Shown one piece after another: positions 34,133-46,637 of a DNA stretch of 64,000 nt (its first letter is position 1; every line of letters begins with the position of its first letter). The notes under the pieces are model-generated. The model searched no databases and was not told the origin of the DNA. It saw nothing but the letters and a program-made list of their open reading frames with translations. The translations under genes were made by a program, and so were the position numbers. The DNA is taken from NCBI GenBank assembly GCA_029339195.1, contig JAPTJF010000277.1, positions 19,788 to 83,787 of the forward strand, read 5' to 3'. This DNA comes from Micractinium sp. NFX-FRZ. Its lineage: Eukaryota > Chlorophyta > Trebouxiophyceae > Chlorellales > Chlorellaceae.

Positions 34133-34532
34133 CATAGCTGCTGTGATAGTCGGAGGCAATGTGGTGACAGACAGAGGGGTGATGGGAGGAGCAGGGCCGG
34201 GTGCGCTGCCAGGCGGCTGTCCTCAGTGCAAGGAGCGGCAGCTCAAATGCCACCGGGGGAAGAGGGGAGGGAAAAGCACAGCCAGGTGAGGCAACACGCA
34301 AGCAGCTGTGCAGTAGACAGCCGGCTTCAAAACTGGGAGGCTGGGCAGGAACGGGGGTCGAGAAAGAGCAAGGTGTGCTGCACTGCACCTGGGCGCGCAG
34401 GGGTGCCGCCGCGCTGGATGGTGGGGCAGCGCCAGCGGCGAGCAATTTAGAGGAGGAGGAGAACAGGAGATGCTGGGGTGGCTAAGGGCTCGGCCCGACC
34501 CACATCAACAGGCGCTTGGCATGGCGCTGCAA

Positions 34533-36676
34533 TCAGCCCCGTGCCCGGCGGTTTGCCTCCCGTGCCTCCCCCTCTGCATCCATCTGCACTTGGGGACAAG
34601 CAGCAGGCACAGCTGGGTGGTCAGGATTTGAGGGCGGCACGGCATCGCACTGCAGCATGCAGGCAGGCTTGCCGCCCACCGCACATCGCAAGAAATGCAT
34701 CCAAAACAACACGGGCGGCATGCCATACCCCAGGCAGCATGGCTCCCGTGCACCTGCTGCCCCCCGAGCCGCTGCGTGCCCCTCACTCACGCAGCCACAC
34801 CGGGCGAGCAGGACCAACACAACAGGCCGGCAAAACAGAGAACATGCAGGATCAAGGGACGGGCCCCACCTGGTCTGCCAGCGCCTGCTGCTCCCGCAGC
34901 CGCTGCATGTCCTCTGGGGACAGGCCGCGCCGCGTGCGCAGCCGGTTGTACTGCACCGCCTCCTCCTCTGCAGGCGGGCCAAGGGCAGGGCCAGGTTGAG
35001 GACGATGGGCGGGTGAAGGCTTCATGATCTCAGAGCACGTCCGTATGTGCAACATGCAAAAACAGGCGGCCGAGGCTGAGGGAACGGGGGGGAGCGGGGG
35101 AGCACCCCGCCCACCAACGCAATGTGCAGTGCCGATCTGGCACCCAGATAAGCTGGCGCCTGCTGCAAATGCCAGGGAGCAGTCCTGGCACAGCAGCGTG
35201 CACAGCGCTGCTGAGCTGGCGCCAGCCGAGGTGCTGACCTGGCGCCAGCTTGCGCCTGACAGCAAATGGGTGGTTCTCAGGCAGCTCGATCTGCTCCAAG
35301 TCCAGAGGCAGCGCGTCCCTGCGTGGAGCGAGGGCAAGGGGGACGGCGGGGGACGGACTTCCTCAACAGTCAAGCGGCAGCGCGCCCGAGCAGGCCATGG
35401 CGCGCAGATGCAAGCACAGAGAAGAGCAGTGCCCTGCTGGTGAGGGTAAGACGGCTCAGGCAGCAGCACAATAGGCACTCCGCTGGCGTATCGCTGCGCT
35501 GAGCTGAGAAAGACACACAGAACGCCGCCGTCTGACTCATCAACAGCCAACCCCACCTCATCCCACCGTGCACAGCTACATGTCAGCCCAGCCCAATGAC
35601 CCGCATGCCACCCCACCCCATCTCCCCGCCTCACTTCTCCACCTCCCTCCGCCGCCGCCGCCGCGCCGCCTCAATCTGCTCATCCGACAACTCCTCATAC
35701 TGCATCTTCTTCATCCCCTTGATGGCACCTGCACTATCACCAATGGCATGTATGAAGATCAGGTGGCAGATGACGAAATTTGCTGGCAGAGTGAGTGCCT
35801 TATTGGCACGACCGCCCCACGCCATGAATGGCGGACGAGCAGGGGGGAGAGCAGAGCAGAGGGAAAAGTGGGTTGCTCACAAACAGAACAGCTCCTGATA
35901 CTGTGTACGTTAGTGCCATGGGCATTCCTCCACAACCCACCCCACCCGCCCAAGCCCACGCCACGCACGTGAGTAGGTTTGGTCATCTGCCACGCCGCCC
36001 TTCTTGAAGCCGCGCTCCTCCAGGCGGCTGCCCTGCGACCTGCACAGGGGAAGAGCGGGTGTGATGGTGGTGAGCCTCTGTGGGGGCAGTTTGTGTTGTA
36101 TCAGCTCAGCAACAATGCCTGCAGCAGCATCAACAGAGTGGTTGTAAGCGTGCATTGTTGGCTGAGCAGCTCCAAGAGGCTAAGGAGAGCAGCGGGCATG
36201 GGGCGGCGGGGCAGGGCAGGCGAGCGCTGATCAGCCGCTGCTTGACCAAACTGCCGCCCCGCCATGGCATGCCACCAAGTCCGTTGGGGACGTGCCTCCT
36301 ATCACTGACACCTCCTGATACCGTGCAACCCTCAAACATACATCAATGTAAAAACAAGAGCTCACATCTTCTTCTTGACTGCCTTGGCTGTACGCAGCGC
36401 CGCAATGAGCCCCAAGAACGCGACCGGGGCGACGACGTACCACGGCTGCCCGCCAATGCTTGGGGGACCAGCTGCGGGCACCGGCTGCTGCGGGGTTGGA
36501 TCTACTGCCTGGTACAGATCTGCCTCAGAAATGCCAGCAGCCACAGCCACAGCCAGCCGACGGCGGGGGCGTGGGCGGCCCGCCGCCGCTGCCGCAGGAG
36601 CGTGGCAGCAGGCGCTGCGGGTGGGCAGGCGGGACGGGGCGGCCGCCAGGGCGGGGGCGCTCAAGGCCGCCGTCAT
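34533..36676 (-). CDS. Predicted plastid-targeted single-pass membrane protein
   Basis: Six exons (36366-36676, 35969-36039, 35635-35728, 35239-35318, 34870-34967, 34533-34583) give 234 aa. Residues 1-45 are rich in Ala, Ser, Arg and Pro with almost no acidic residues (MTAALSAPALAAAPSRLPTR), a typical chloroplast transit peptide. A hydrophobic segment follows (PWYVVAPVAFLGLIAALR, about 78-95) and then a Lys cluster (TAKAVKKKM). The soluble C-terminal part is charged and helical: SRLEERGFKKGGVADDQTYS, YEELSDEQIEAARRRRRREV, LDLEQIELPENHPFAVRR and RLRTRRGLSPEDMQRLREQQ. It probably sits in a thylakoid or envelope membrane with a stromal tail. I do not recognise the family by name. Its ATG is only 290 bp from that of the Rab GDI gene, so the two may share a bidirectional promoter. 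Confidence 0.8.
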
Positions 36677-36966
36677 TGGTGGGAGGCGGTGCGTGGAGGC
36701 TGATGGAGGGGCGGAGCGAGGCTGGGAGGCTGGCAGGTTCAAGTGGCCTCTGATCCTCAGCACCTCAGCACGGCCCTCCTATAGCGTGGTGTCGCTCCGC
36801 GGCAATCCCTGTCGGCAAATTGCACTGCGTGGGATTGCTTGCTGCCGCTGAGGGCCCTGAGAGGGAGACCCACCTTCCACCTCTGTGCCAACTCAGCATC
36901 TCGGGCGAAAAAACTCAGCGTTTCGGGCTCTTGAGAGTTCCCAGCCGCTGTGATCAGCCCGTCAAA
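36677..36966. promoter_or_regulatory. Compact divergent promoter region
   Basis: 290 bp separate the ATG codons of the plastid-protein gene (-) and the Rab GDI gene (+), so both promoters and 5' UTRs must lie here. No TATA box was recognised. Confidence 0.5.
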
Positions 36967-39900
36967 ATGGATGAGGAGTATGACGCCATTGTTCTGGGCA
37001 CCGGCCTGAAGGAGTGCATTATTTCGGGCCTGCTGTCTGTGGACGGCCTCAAGGTGGGACGGCAGCAGACAGAAGAAGCGGGGAACTGACCGCCGGGCGC
37101 CAGATCGCACCTGCCGTGCCACTGACCCGCCCTCCTGGCGTCCCCGACGGCCGCATGGTGCTCCTGCAGGTGCTTCACATCGACCGAAACAACTACTATG
37201 GCGGGCAGTCGGCCTCGCTGAACCTGAACCAGGTGCCCGGCGGCGGCGGCGGCAGCTGCAGTGGCGGCAGCGGAGCGGGCAGACGCACTCAGCAGAGAGA
37301 TTGCAGCTTGACAAGGCCCTGATGCAGTGCAGAGCCCAGCAGTTGCACGTAGCAAGCCGCCATCCCGCGCCGAATCAGCGCCTGTCGCTGCGCTGCTGCC
37401 TCGCGCGCTTGCCAACCGCTCACCTTCTCGCCGCCTGCCCACCTCCTGCCGTGCCGTGCCCCGCCCTCGTGTCTGTGTCCCTACGCAGCTCTATGAGCGC
37501 TTCCGGCCCGGCCAGAAGCCGCCGGCGGAGTTGGGCCCCAGCCGGGACTACAACGTTGACCTGGTGCCCAAGTTCATCATGGTGGGTGCTGGCAGGGGGC
37601 ACTGGTGGGTGCTGGCAGCGGTGGTGGGTGCAGGGCAGCGGCGCTGGTGGCAGAGGACGGATGGGTGCTGGCAAGTGGGTGCACGAGTGCTATGAGCAGG
37701 TATTGGCTGAGGACTGAGAGCGCTGCAAGATGACGGCACTCGTCTTCACCTCCCGCTGCGCACCAGTGCCACCCCACGCCAATATCCCGCCAGGCCGACA
37801 GCAACTTGGTGCACGCGCTGCTTCCCCCAGATGTGACCAAGCACCCACACACCACTGGTCCCGCTGTGGCTTTGCGCCTGCTGCTGTTTTTGTGTGCAGG
37901 CCAATGGCAACCTGGTGCGGGTGCTGGTGCACACGGATGTGACCAAGTACCTGGAGTTCAAGGCGGTGGACGGCAGCTACGTGCTGAACAAGGGGCGGGT
38001 GGAGAAGGTAAGGAAGCAGCAGGCTTGAAGCAGTTTCCTGGCAGGAAGAAGACTGGCACGGGTAGTCTGTCACGCCTCTGGTGGAGGGGGCATGGAGCGG
38101 GTCAGGGGTGAAAACTTGGAGCTGGGACTCTGGCCATGGTGTGCTGCGCTTGCTGCCTGCCGCCGCCATGCTTCTACGCTGCTGCTTAAACTCAAGTTAA
38201 GACCGCCATTCTGCCCATCCTGCCAGCCCGCCGCGCATCTCCCTGCCGCTTGTTTGCCCCATGCCTGCACATCTCCCCCTGCTGTCCCTGCCACCGGCTG
38301 GGGCATGCTGCCCGTGCTGCTGCCACTGCTGCTCTGCCGGGATTTCCTGCCCATGCTGCCTGCCCCTTCTGCCTGCTACTTATCTGCAGGTGCCCGTCAC
38401 AGACTGGGAGGCACTCAAGTCCCCCCTGATGGGGCTGTTTGAGAAGCGGCGCGCAGCCAAGTTCTTCTCGTACGTCCAGCAGTACGATGAGCGCAACCCG
38501 CAGGTGCAGTACAGGTTTAATTCAGCTCACAACAGCATGCATGCGGGGAGGCGGCTGTGCACCTGTAGCTAGGCCCGGCATTGCTTCAAATGGGCTGGGG
38601 GCAGGGCTGGGTTGCCTGCACCTGCCCACAGCGCCTCCCCTCACCGCGCCGCCCCTGCGCTGCGCTGTGCTGTGCTGTGCTGCAGACCTGGCGTAACTGG
38701 GACCTGAGCCGCATGACCATGCACGAGCTGTACACCCAGGTGCGGTGGATTGGTTGCCTGCCTGCCTGCCTACCTGCTTGCATGCTTAGTGGGCTGCCGA
38801 CGCACCTGCTTCACACCTGTTAGGCGGCCAGCCAGGGCAAGTGGCTTTCTGTGTTCACCGTAGCGCAGTGATTGTTTTGTTCATGACCACCCTCTCCTCG
38901 GCTGCAGTTTGGGCTGGACGTGCAGACAATCGACTTTGTGGGGCACGCGATTGCGCTGCACCAGAACGACGGCTACATGATGCAGCCGGCGCTGCCGACG
39001 GTGCTCAAAATCAAGCTCTACTACGAGTCCATGATGCGGTGAGGGGGGACATGGAGCGTGCTGTGTCGCTTTGCATGTTGATGGCGATGGCGGATGCAGT
39101 ATGTTGGTGCGTGGGGGGAACCCCTCAGGGGCTGGTTCAACATGGTGCTCGGGATTGAGCTGCACCATGAGTCGATGATGCGGTGAGGGGGGAGTGGGGG
39201 CTCGTGGTGGGGTTGCCTGTCGTCGGTGCATCTGCTTGAAGCGAGGCTGCTCCGGCATCAAGCAAGGGGTGCGTTGGCGGCGCAGCGGCATCATGGAGCC
39301 GACCCCGGAGCACGCCGCCGCATAGCATGTCAGCACCGCTGCCTGGCTCCTGCCTGCCTGCAGGTATGAGGGCCTGACCTCGCCCTACATCTACCCGCTG
39401 TATGGCCTTGGCGAGCTGCCGCAGGTGGATGGGTGGCAGCTGTGCTGCACGGCTCCGGGCTGACTGGGCTGGGCTGGGATTGGCACATCTGCCGTGTGGC
39501 AGGGGTGGCATCCGTGTGGCACGCAGAGCCCAGGGGGGCTGTACTCTGTGGCTGCCCCTGCGTGTGTGTGCGCCCCCCTCCTGCACACTCCGTGTGTTGG
39601 TCCCGGCGCCCTTATCGCCCACATCTTAACACACCGTGGCCCAGCTGCTTCCGCCTCTCCCACAGCCTGCCATGCATTTCGTGGCTGAGTGTGGTGGCAC
39701 TGCGGCATGCACATGCTGGCCTGTCACGCTCCACCCATCTCACCCACTACTGCGTGTGAATGACCCGCACACGCTGTGCAGGCCTTTGCGCGGCTCAGTG
39801 CGGTGTATGGCGGCACCTACATGCTGGCCAAGCCCGATGTGGAGGTTGTGTATGACGAGAGCGGGGCGGCGGTGGGGGTGAAGAGCGAGGGGGAGACTGC

Positions 39901-42083
39901 CAAGGCCAAGTTTGTGGTGGGGGACCCAACCTACTTCCCAGAGAAGGTGTGTGGGGACGGGGGGGAATGGTGTGCTTTATTATTCGACTTGAAGACGACA
40001 TGACGGAAGGGCAACTGAGCCTCTTGATTGACTGACGTGGCATGTGCGTTGTGGCTGGGGGTTGGGATGGTGGGCAGCGAAAAAGAGCTGCCCGCCGGCT
40101 ACTTGCTCCCTGGGCGGATGTTGCCCGGCATGACCAGCCAGTTCCCAGTGTGCACGGCAACTTCTGCATGTATCCACCCTCGCTTCGCTTCTCCACAACC
40201 TCTTCCCCCAACCCTGCCCCTGGGCCTCCCCCGCAGGTGCGCAAGACGGCGCGTGTGGTGCGCGCCATGTGTGTGATGAGCCACCCCATCCCGTCCACCA
40301 ACGACAGCCACAGCGTGCAGATCATCCTGCCGCAGAAGCAGCTCAACCGCCGGCACGGTGAGCGGGCGGGCGGGCGGGCAAGCGACTTTGCAGAGGCGGT
40401 GCTGCACATGCCAGGCAGGGGTTCTGCACGCCTTCTACCGCTCCTACTCCCACACAACTTTCTGACTGTAGGCTTCCTCCTCACTTCTGCGCCTTGCCCC
40501 CCGACACCTGCATTGTCTGCTGGCCCCGTGTGCGCCTTCAGGCTTGCCTCCCATCATTCTGCTCTGTCGTCCTTGCCCGCTCCCCCTTTGCCGGCCACCT
40601 ACAGCTTCTGTGCTCCCACCCCCACACCATCCGTGTGTTCTGTCCTTCGCCCCTGGCGCTCCTCCCACCCTTTCCCGTCTCGTCATTCTCTCCCCCCACC
40701 TGTTTTCTGTATCCCCCTGCAGACATCTACGTCTTCTGCTGCTCGTACTCGCACAACGTGGCGCCAAAGGACAAGTGGATTGCGTTTGTGTCCACCACCG
40801 TGGAGACCTCGGACCCGCAGGCTGAGCTGGCGCCAGGTGGGCGAGGGCGAGGGGCCCTGCTGGCTGGGTGGCAGCGTTGGTGGAGTGGGGTGCATGTGCC
40901 GCACCACCGCCCTCACCCACGGCGGTGTTGCCCGGGCAGGAAGAGGCACCACTTGCCCGCCTATCTTACGCTGGATGGCCACATGCTTTTCTTTACGTGA
41001 CAACGAGCACGCAACATATTGATGCCAGAGGGGCGCACTGCCAGCACATCGACATGCAGGCCCGCGGCTGCCTGGCAAGCTTTAGCGGGAGGGTTGCAAA
41101 GGCTTGCCCACCGACCATCTATGCGTTGCCTCTGTGCAGGCCTTCACCTGCTGGTCACGCTTGAGTACAGGCTTGCAGAGGCTTGCTTGCCGACCATGTA
41201 TGCACTCTTTCATCTGTGCAGGCCTGCAGCTGCTGGGCAAGATTGACGAAAAGTTTGTGGAGGTGGTGGACGTGTGGGAGCCCCTGGAGGACGGCAGCCG
41301 CGACAAGGCATTCATCTCAAAGGTGGGCTGCTCCCCCCCCCCCCTGCATCACCCTCATTTATTTCATTCCATTCTAGTCTGGGGCAGTCTGTGGGCGGGG
41401 CCAGAGGGTGAGCGCCTGCCGCAGCCAAGCTGGGCCATCATGTCACAAATGCCGCTCCAGCGTGGGTCAGGGTGTGGGGCCAGGTGTGGTGGGCGTGGCG
41501 CGGGACTTGGGAGGCGAGGCCCGCCCACCCGGTGACTGGTCACCCACCCACCCAGTAGCCCACCCTCTGGTTCCCATCTTCTCCTCACTTGCAGGGCTAC
41601 GATGCCACCCCGCACTTTGAAAGCGGGGGTGCGCGCCGTGGCCCCACCCCTATCCACCCCAGCTTGCCTACCCTCTCACCCACCCACTTGCCCACCCTCT
41701 TCCCCTTCTACTGCAGGGCTACGACGCCACCTCCCACTTTGAGACGGAGATCCACGATGTGCTGGACATGTACCGCCGCATCACAGGTAGGGTGGGCGGG
41801 GCTTTACAGTACCACAGCCAGGGGAGGGTGCTGCCTGAGGATGTGCTGGACATGTACCGCCGCGTCACAGGTGGGGTGGGCGAGGTGGAATGCAGTACCA
41901 CAGCCTCTTGCGGGTGCCGCCCAGGATTCCTCGCACCAAACTGTACATCTGCTGTACATCTGCCGTACTTCTGCTGCACATCACGCATTCCCCCCCTGCC
42001 CCCTGCCTGTTATGCCCCCTGCTGCAGGCAAGCCGCTGGATCTTGACAAGGAGGACCTGCGCAAGCGGCAGGAGGCGCAGTAG
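36967..42083 (+). CDS. GDI1: Rab GDP-dissociation inhibitor (GDI)
   Basis: Fourteen exons (36967-37053, 37170-37232, 37489-37581, 37900-38007, 38390-38503, 38686-38739, 38908-39038, 39364-39424, 39782-39946, 40237-40357, 40723-40836, 41222-41322, 41717-41786, 42028-42083) give 445 aa, the normal GDI length. The start [20 protein letters not shown] and the following [11 protein letters not shown] are the conserved dinucleotide-fold and Rab-binding segments of the GDI/REP family. Other hallmark blocks are [73 protein letters not shown] and [10 protein letters not shown]. The protein extracts GDP-bound prenylated Rab GTPases from membranes and recycles them in vesicle traffic. Four of the junctions have extra diverged copies inside the flanking introns. 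The true exons were chosen by conservation and phase. Confidence 0.96.
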
Positions 42084-43649
42084 AGCCCCCCACTGAGGCC
42101 AGGGGCCGGGGGTCTGGGGATCCTGGTGGCGCAGCACCCTCTCCCGTGGCACACAGCACAGGGCAGGGGGCCGCTGGCGCAACGCGCTCGCGCGTGAGGT
42201 GCAGAAGGGTGCCGGGGTGAACTGGCGAAGCACGCTCGCTCCCCAGGCGCGGTGGCAGGCGCTGGCGGCCAGCTTGCGATCAGGGCGGGGCCGGACAGCG
42301 CCTTGGGCGGTGGAGAGAGCGCAGCCTGGGCTGCGCGGGCTGGTGCCGCAATGCCAGCCCTCCTCGTACAAGCCGACCCCATCACCACCCACCCCTCGCA
42401 CGCGTTTTGTTTTACCACCCAACCACACACCCCTTGGTCACTGCACTTTGCATGAACAACGGACACGATTTTCAGCATGTAACGAACAGACGCACAGGCC
42501 ATGCAGGGTCCCCTTGGCATGCTGGCTTCTGTTGGCATGTGGGGCCGCCGCCGCTGAATGCTGCGCTTGTTTACACCGGGGTGCAGCGTGGGCTGCAGCC
42601 CCCCAAAACAGTGACAAGCCACTGAGTTGCTTCCCTCTCGTTGTGGGCGCGATGTGCAGACAGATGGCAGGCGGGCTTGCAGCGGCACACAATCTCTTGG
42701 CCCCCCTGGCTACGCCGTAACTTGGAGTAGAAAGATGACATGTTTTACTCCCTGGGCGGTGTGGAAAAGAAACCGGCTGGGGAGCAGGAGATCAGGGTCA
42801 GGCAGGACAGAGTAAGGCAAGACAGAAAAACTTGTGCACGGTGGGGCAGGCTGAACACTGGCCTTCCGGCCAGGCAAGATGGGTGGCATGGTAGGCGTAG
42901 CATGCTTGGGTCAGTGTGGAAGTGGGTGTGCTCGTGCTGCAGCTGGTGCGGGCCAGGATGCAAGGGCGCAGGAACAGGTAAGGAGGCATGCATGTGTGGA
43001 GAAAGGAGGGGAGGGGTCACCCTGGGAAGTCGAGGAGGTGCCCGCTCGGGCGACAGGAGTGCGTGCGCAGGGATGAGACCGGAGACAGGGGAAGGCAGAT
43101 GCGCAGCGATGCTGGGGACTGGAACAAGGGCTGAATGGGCGCAGGGCGCACGGGGGGATGGGACAAGCGTGCACGCGCAGGGAAGGCGCTTGATGCGCAA
43201 AATCAGTGAGCAGGGGGGTCAGCTGAGCAGAGTTGGGTGGGGTCAGAAAACGCAAACTTCGTAGGGGGGTAGCGGTGCAAAGAGCCAAGTGAGCCAGGCA
43301 CAGGACCGGGCACCTGGCGTGTGTCAAGTTGGAACGGCAACTTGTTGGCACTTCAAAGACAGCTTGCACAGTGCATGCTGCGTGTGCGAGGGTGGCCATG
43401 GAAGAGAGTGGATGTGGCGGCCACATGCCGCTCAGTGACGGTCGCGGCTGAGCAACTGCCAGGCCAAAATTGAGCAGAAAGACAGCAGTGTGTGCACCGC
43501 ACAGCAAAGCTGAGCAGCACAGGCAGGGCGGCGAGTGAGGAGAGGCCTGCCAGTGGTGGGTGAGCCCAGCCCTGGCGCCCTCCAGGCCAGACGCTGTATT
43601 TGTTGTGACTGGGCTGAGCACCCACTCAGGGGGTGGGCATGCCGAGTGC
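42084..43649. other. Tail-to-tail intergenic region with TGTAA at 42478-42482
   Basis: 1.6 kb between the convergent GDI (+) and bZIP-like (-) genes. TGTAA at 42478-42482, 395 nt past the GDI stop, is the likely GDI poly(A) signal. Both strands have accidental open frames, but no conserved coding was seen. Confidence 0.5.
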
Positions 43650-44484
43650 TCAGAGGCGCTCCTGCTGCGTCCGCTGCCCCTGCAGCTTGGCACGGTGCGC
43701 CGCGAGCGACTGCAAGCAGGCAAATTTGCCTTAAAGGGCACGTGTGGGTGGGGGGAGGTAGGCGAGGATCAGAAGAGAGAAATGAGGTGCGTCCCTCAAG
43801 GAACGAGGGTGCCTCCATCCCAGTTAGGGGACTACCTTCTGCAGCACTGCTTTGCAGATGGAATCGAGCATGCGGGAGGGGCAGGCAGGCAGGCAGGCAG
43901 GCAGGCGGGCAGGCCAGCAGGCTGCAGGCAGTCTGGCACAAGGCTGGCCCTGCAAGGCCTTCTGCCAGCTCACCCGACGGTTGGTTATGATCCGCCTGTA
44001 CATACGAGGGTCCTCCGTTTTTAGGGCCTCCAGCTCCTCCTCCGTGTATTTCTGCCCCCACCGCCGCCGCCCCTGCTGCGCCTGCTGTGCCTGCTGCACC
44101 TGCTGGCTGTCGCTGCCGCTGTCGTTGCCCCGCTCGCTGCCAGCGGCCCTGCCGCTGCTCTGGCCTTGCACCCCCGCGTCTGCGTTTGCGGCATCAGCGG
44201 CGGCATCAGGCGCAGTGGACGCGCCACACGCCTTGCCTGCCGCACGCACCGGCCTGAGGGCGCGCGGGTGCCCGCTGCTGCAGGCGGGCTCAGAGCCTGC
44301 AGGAGGCTCCTGCTGCAGGCCTCTGGCTGCGGGGGCGTCCATCAGCTGCAACGGCTGCTGCCACTGCAGGCCTGCGCACAGCCCCTGGGTCTGCGGAATG
44401 CCACACGCGCTGCCCTGCTGCTCATTCAGCCCCAAGCTGTCAGGTGGGTCGGGAAGGGTCAGCTTTTGCTCCTCAGGCTGGGGC

Positions 44485-44546
<62 letters not shown>

Positions 44547-45221
44547 CTGCAGTGACGGAGGCAGCCCCGCGCCCGCTTGCCAATGCAGCATCAGCTGCTC
44601 TGTGGGCCGCTGCCTGAGCGCCCCCCACTGAGCTTGCTGGCCCGTGCCGTTCCCAAGCAGACTGTCGGCAGCTGCTGCACCTGGCCCCCAGAGCTGCGAC
44701 GCCTCCTCCCCTGTCAGTGCGGATGAGGGATACATGCCAGCTGGCACCTGCAGCTCAGACAAACCTTCCGGCAGTATCGTGCACAGCCACTCGATGTCGT
44801 CTGGGCTGGCAATGGAGTGCTGCTGCTGCTGGTACTGGTGCTGCCGCTGGTACTGCTGCTGCCACAGCTGCTGCGACGGCTGCACAGCACCTGTCCCGCC
44901 CAGCTCGGCCCGCCCCGCCGCCGTCGCCAGCAATGACGCCTGCTGCTCGTGCCGGCGCTCATCCATGCTGCGCTTGCCGCACAGGGAGGCTGTGCCCGAG
45001 CTGCTGCAGGGCTGGCAGTCGGCTGAGAGCTGTAGAGAGGCCACCTCCCAAGAGGTCCTGCAGCTGACGGCCCCGCCGCCGCCTGTGTGCGTGAGGCCAC
45101 CCTGCTGCCACAGGCTGGGCGAGGTACGCTCGGAGCCCAGGCCCCTCAGCTCCTCCAGTCCCGCTGGAGTCATGTCCCCGTGAGCGGCCAGTGCGTGGAG
45201 CCAGGAGTTGGCCGCGAGCAT
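43650..45221 (-). CDS. PolyQ bZIP-like transcription factor without a leucine zipper
   Basis: Two exons, 43974-45221 and 43650-43709, give 435 aa. The N-terminal 390 residues are low complexity: Q-rich segments, one pure run encoded by 19 CAG codons (44487-44543), and an acidic-hydrophobic patch (SPDDIEWLCTILPEG) that could act as an activation domain. The C-terminus resembles the basic region of plant bZIPs: YTEEELEALKTEDPRMYRRI then TNRRSLAAHRAKLQGQR. It keeps the N-x7-R spacing across the intron. After AKLQGQRTQQERL the frame stops, so at most one or two heptads of a zipper exist. Either the model misses a further exon or the factor cannot dimerise in the usual way. Likely nuclear; targets unknown. 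Confidence 0.65.
44487..44543. repeat. Pure (CTG)19 trinucleotide repeat
   Basis: Nineteen uninterrupted CTG units on the + strand, read as CAG (Gln) in the minus-strand bZIP-like gene. Such a pure tract is likely to vary in length between strains. Confidence 0.9.
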
Positions 45222-46637
45222 CGCCGATGCCACCGGGGCGGGGCCTCTCCCTCCCACAGGAGCCGTTGAGAGCCAGACGCGTGTGCGAGAGGTCCCACGT
45301 GATTGGTCAGGCAGTAGTTTAGTAAACTCTAAGCAGGGGTGTAAAGGGATGGAAGGACGACTGTGGACCGGAGGAGCCGCGGGCTCCCTTACCGGCCCCT
45401 TACCCGAGGAGCCTTTTGGAGACGCCTGGCAATCTGTGTCCCCAGATTGAGGCCGTAGCCGATGTAATGTTGCAGAAGACGCTCAGAAAGTGATCCACGA
45501 CGCTTTGAGGGGTTGCTGCCGCTCCTGAAATGCGTTCGTTCTGCGGCGGGGAGGTCACCTGCCAGGCTGGCACAGCTGCCAGTGAGCTCTCCTACTCCTG
45601 CCAGCGGAGTTGATGGCTCAAAACAGCTGTATTCACACCAACCGAACCTGGGTACACGTGCAGCGGGCAGCGTTTCAGTCCCGATACACACCTATGTACT
45701 GGAAGTTCCAGCGCTGGCCGCCCGGGCGCCACGTTCCAGCGGGCGCTGGGGCACCAGCCGCTCCAGCTCACAGAGCAACCCTTCAGCCAGACGTCCGCTC
45801 AGCTCAGATAGATGGCCTATCTGCTGCAGGGGGCAAAAATTGTGAGGCTTTCCGGCTGCCGGGGGCCCACCGTTAGCCCTGCATCTGCCCTGCACCGCAG
45901 TAGCCAGCTGGCTGCGAGCCCCACGGCAGGCAAGGGGCGGGCGGCATCCTGAGCTCAGAACCGCTCCCCAGGGCCCAGCGCCAAGCAAGCACCCAGCATG
46001 TCAGCCAGATGTTCCCTGGACTACTACACCAGGGGATGTGGCTTATTAACACGTGGGAATAAGCCCATGGGTTGTGGGCTGGCAGCCGTCTTCCCTGTAC
46101 TAGGTCCTGCAATTGGTTTAAAACCATACTTGGGCAGGGGAGGCGAGGAAGGGAGAAGGCGTTCACGAGATGCAGCACTGCAGGCAGCGGCTTGACAGAA
46201 GGGTGGACAGTAAGGGCGGCATGTGCAGGGGTGCTGGAGGGCAGGCGGGGAGGATGGGGGCAAAGTGGGGAGGCCTCCCTAGGGTGGCTGATTGCAGGGC
46301 GCAGTACACACGTATTTGGCAGGGGTACAAGCTAAACCAAACCGTGGGGTTCGGGGTTGGATGCATGCAAAACTAAGGTTTATTTAACGAAAGGGAAAGC
46401 CGGGAAGGGCAGCCTCTTTGCAGGGCTTCCCTCCAGGTGTTGGCCATTCAGCGCAGGGCACAGCACGCCGAGCGCTTCTCGTGGGCTTCAGGTTTGTCAC
46501 GGAGGGCGAGCAGAGTGGCCAGGGCGATTGCAATGTGGGGGGTACGCTTGATACGCATATCATGGTTGAACCTGCCCTTGTGGTTACCCCTCAGGTCAGC
46601 TGCCCCGGGCAGGCCACTCAGGGTGCCCTTTGGTGAT
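45222..46637. other. Intergenic region; right part is the 3' flank shared with the second DUF579 copy
   Basis: The left part holds the bZIP-like promoter, including the small palindrome AGTTTAGTAAACT near 45316. From about 46126 the sequence is homologous to the 3' flank of the second DUF579 copy (from about 61659). No gene was supported. Confidence 0.5.

Noticed and set aside
32820..34445. 541-residue minus-strand frame opposite the VWA/Pru gene
   Set aside because: It is antisense to the conserved coding frame and repetitive (Cys/Arg/Ala from the CAG-rich sense strand), with no domain.
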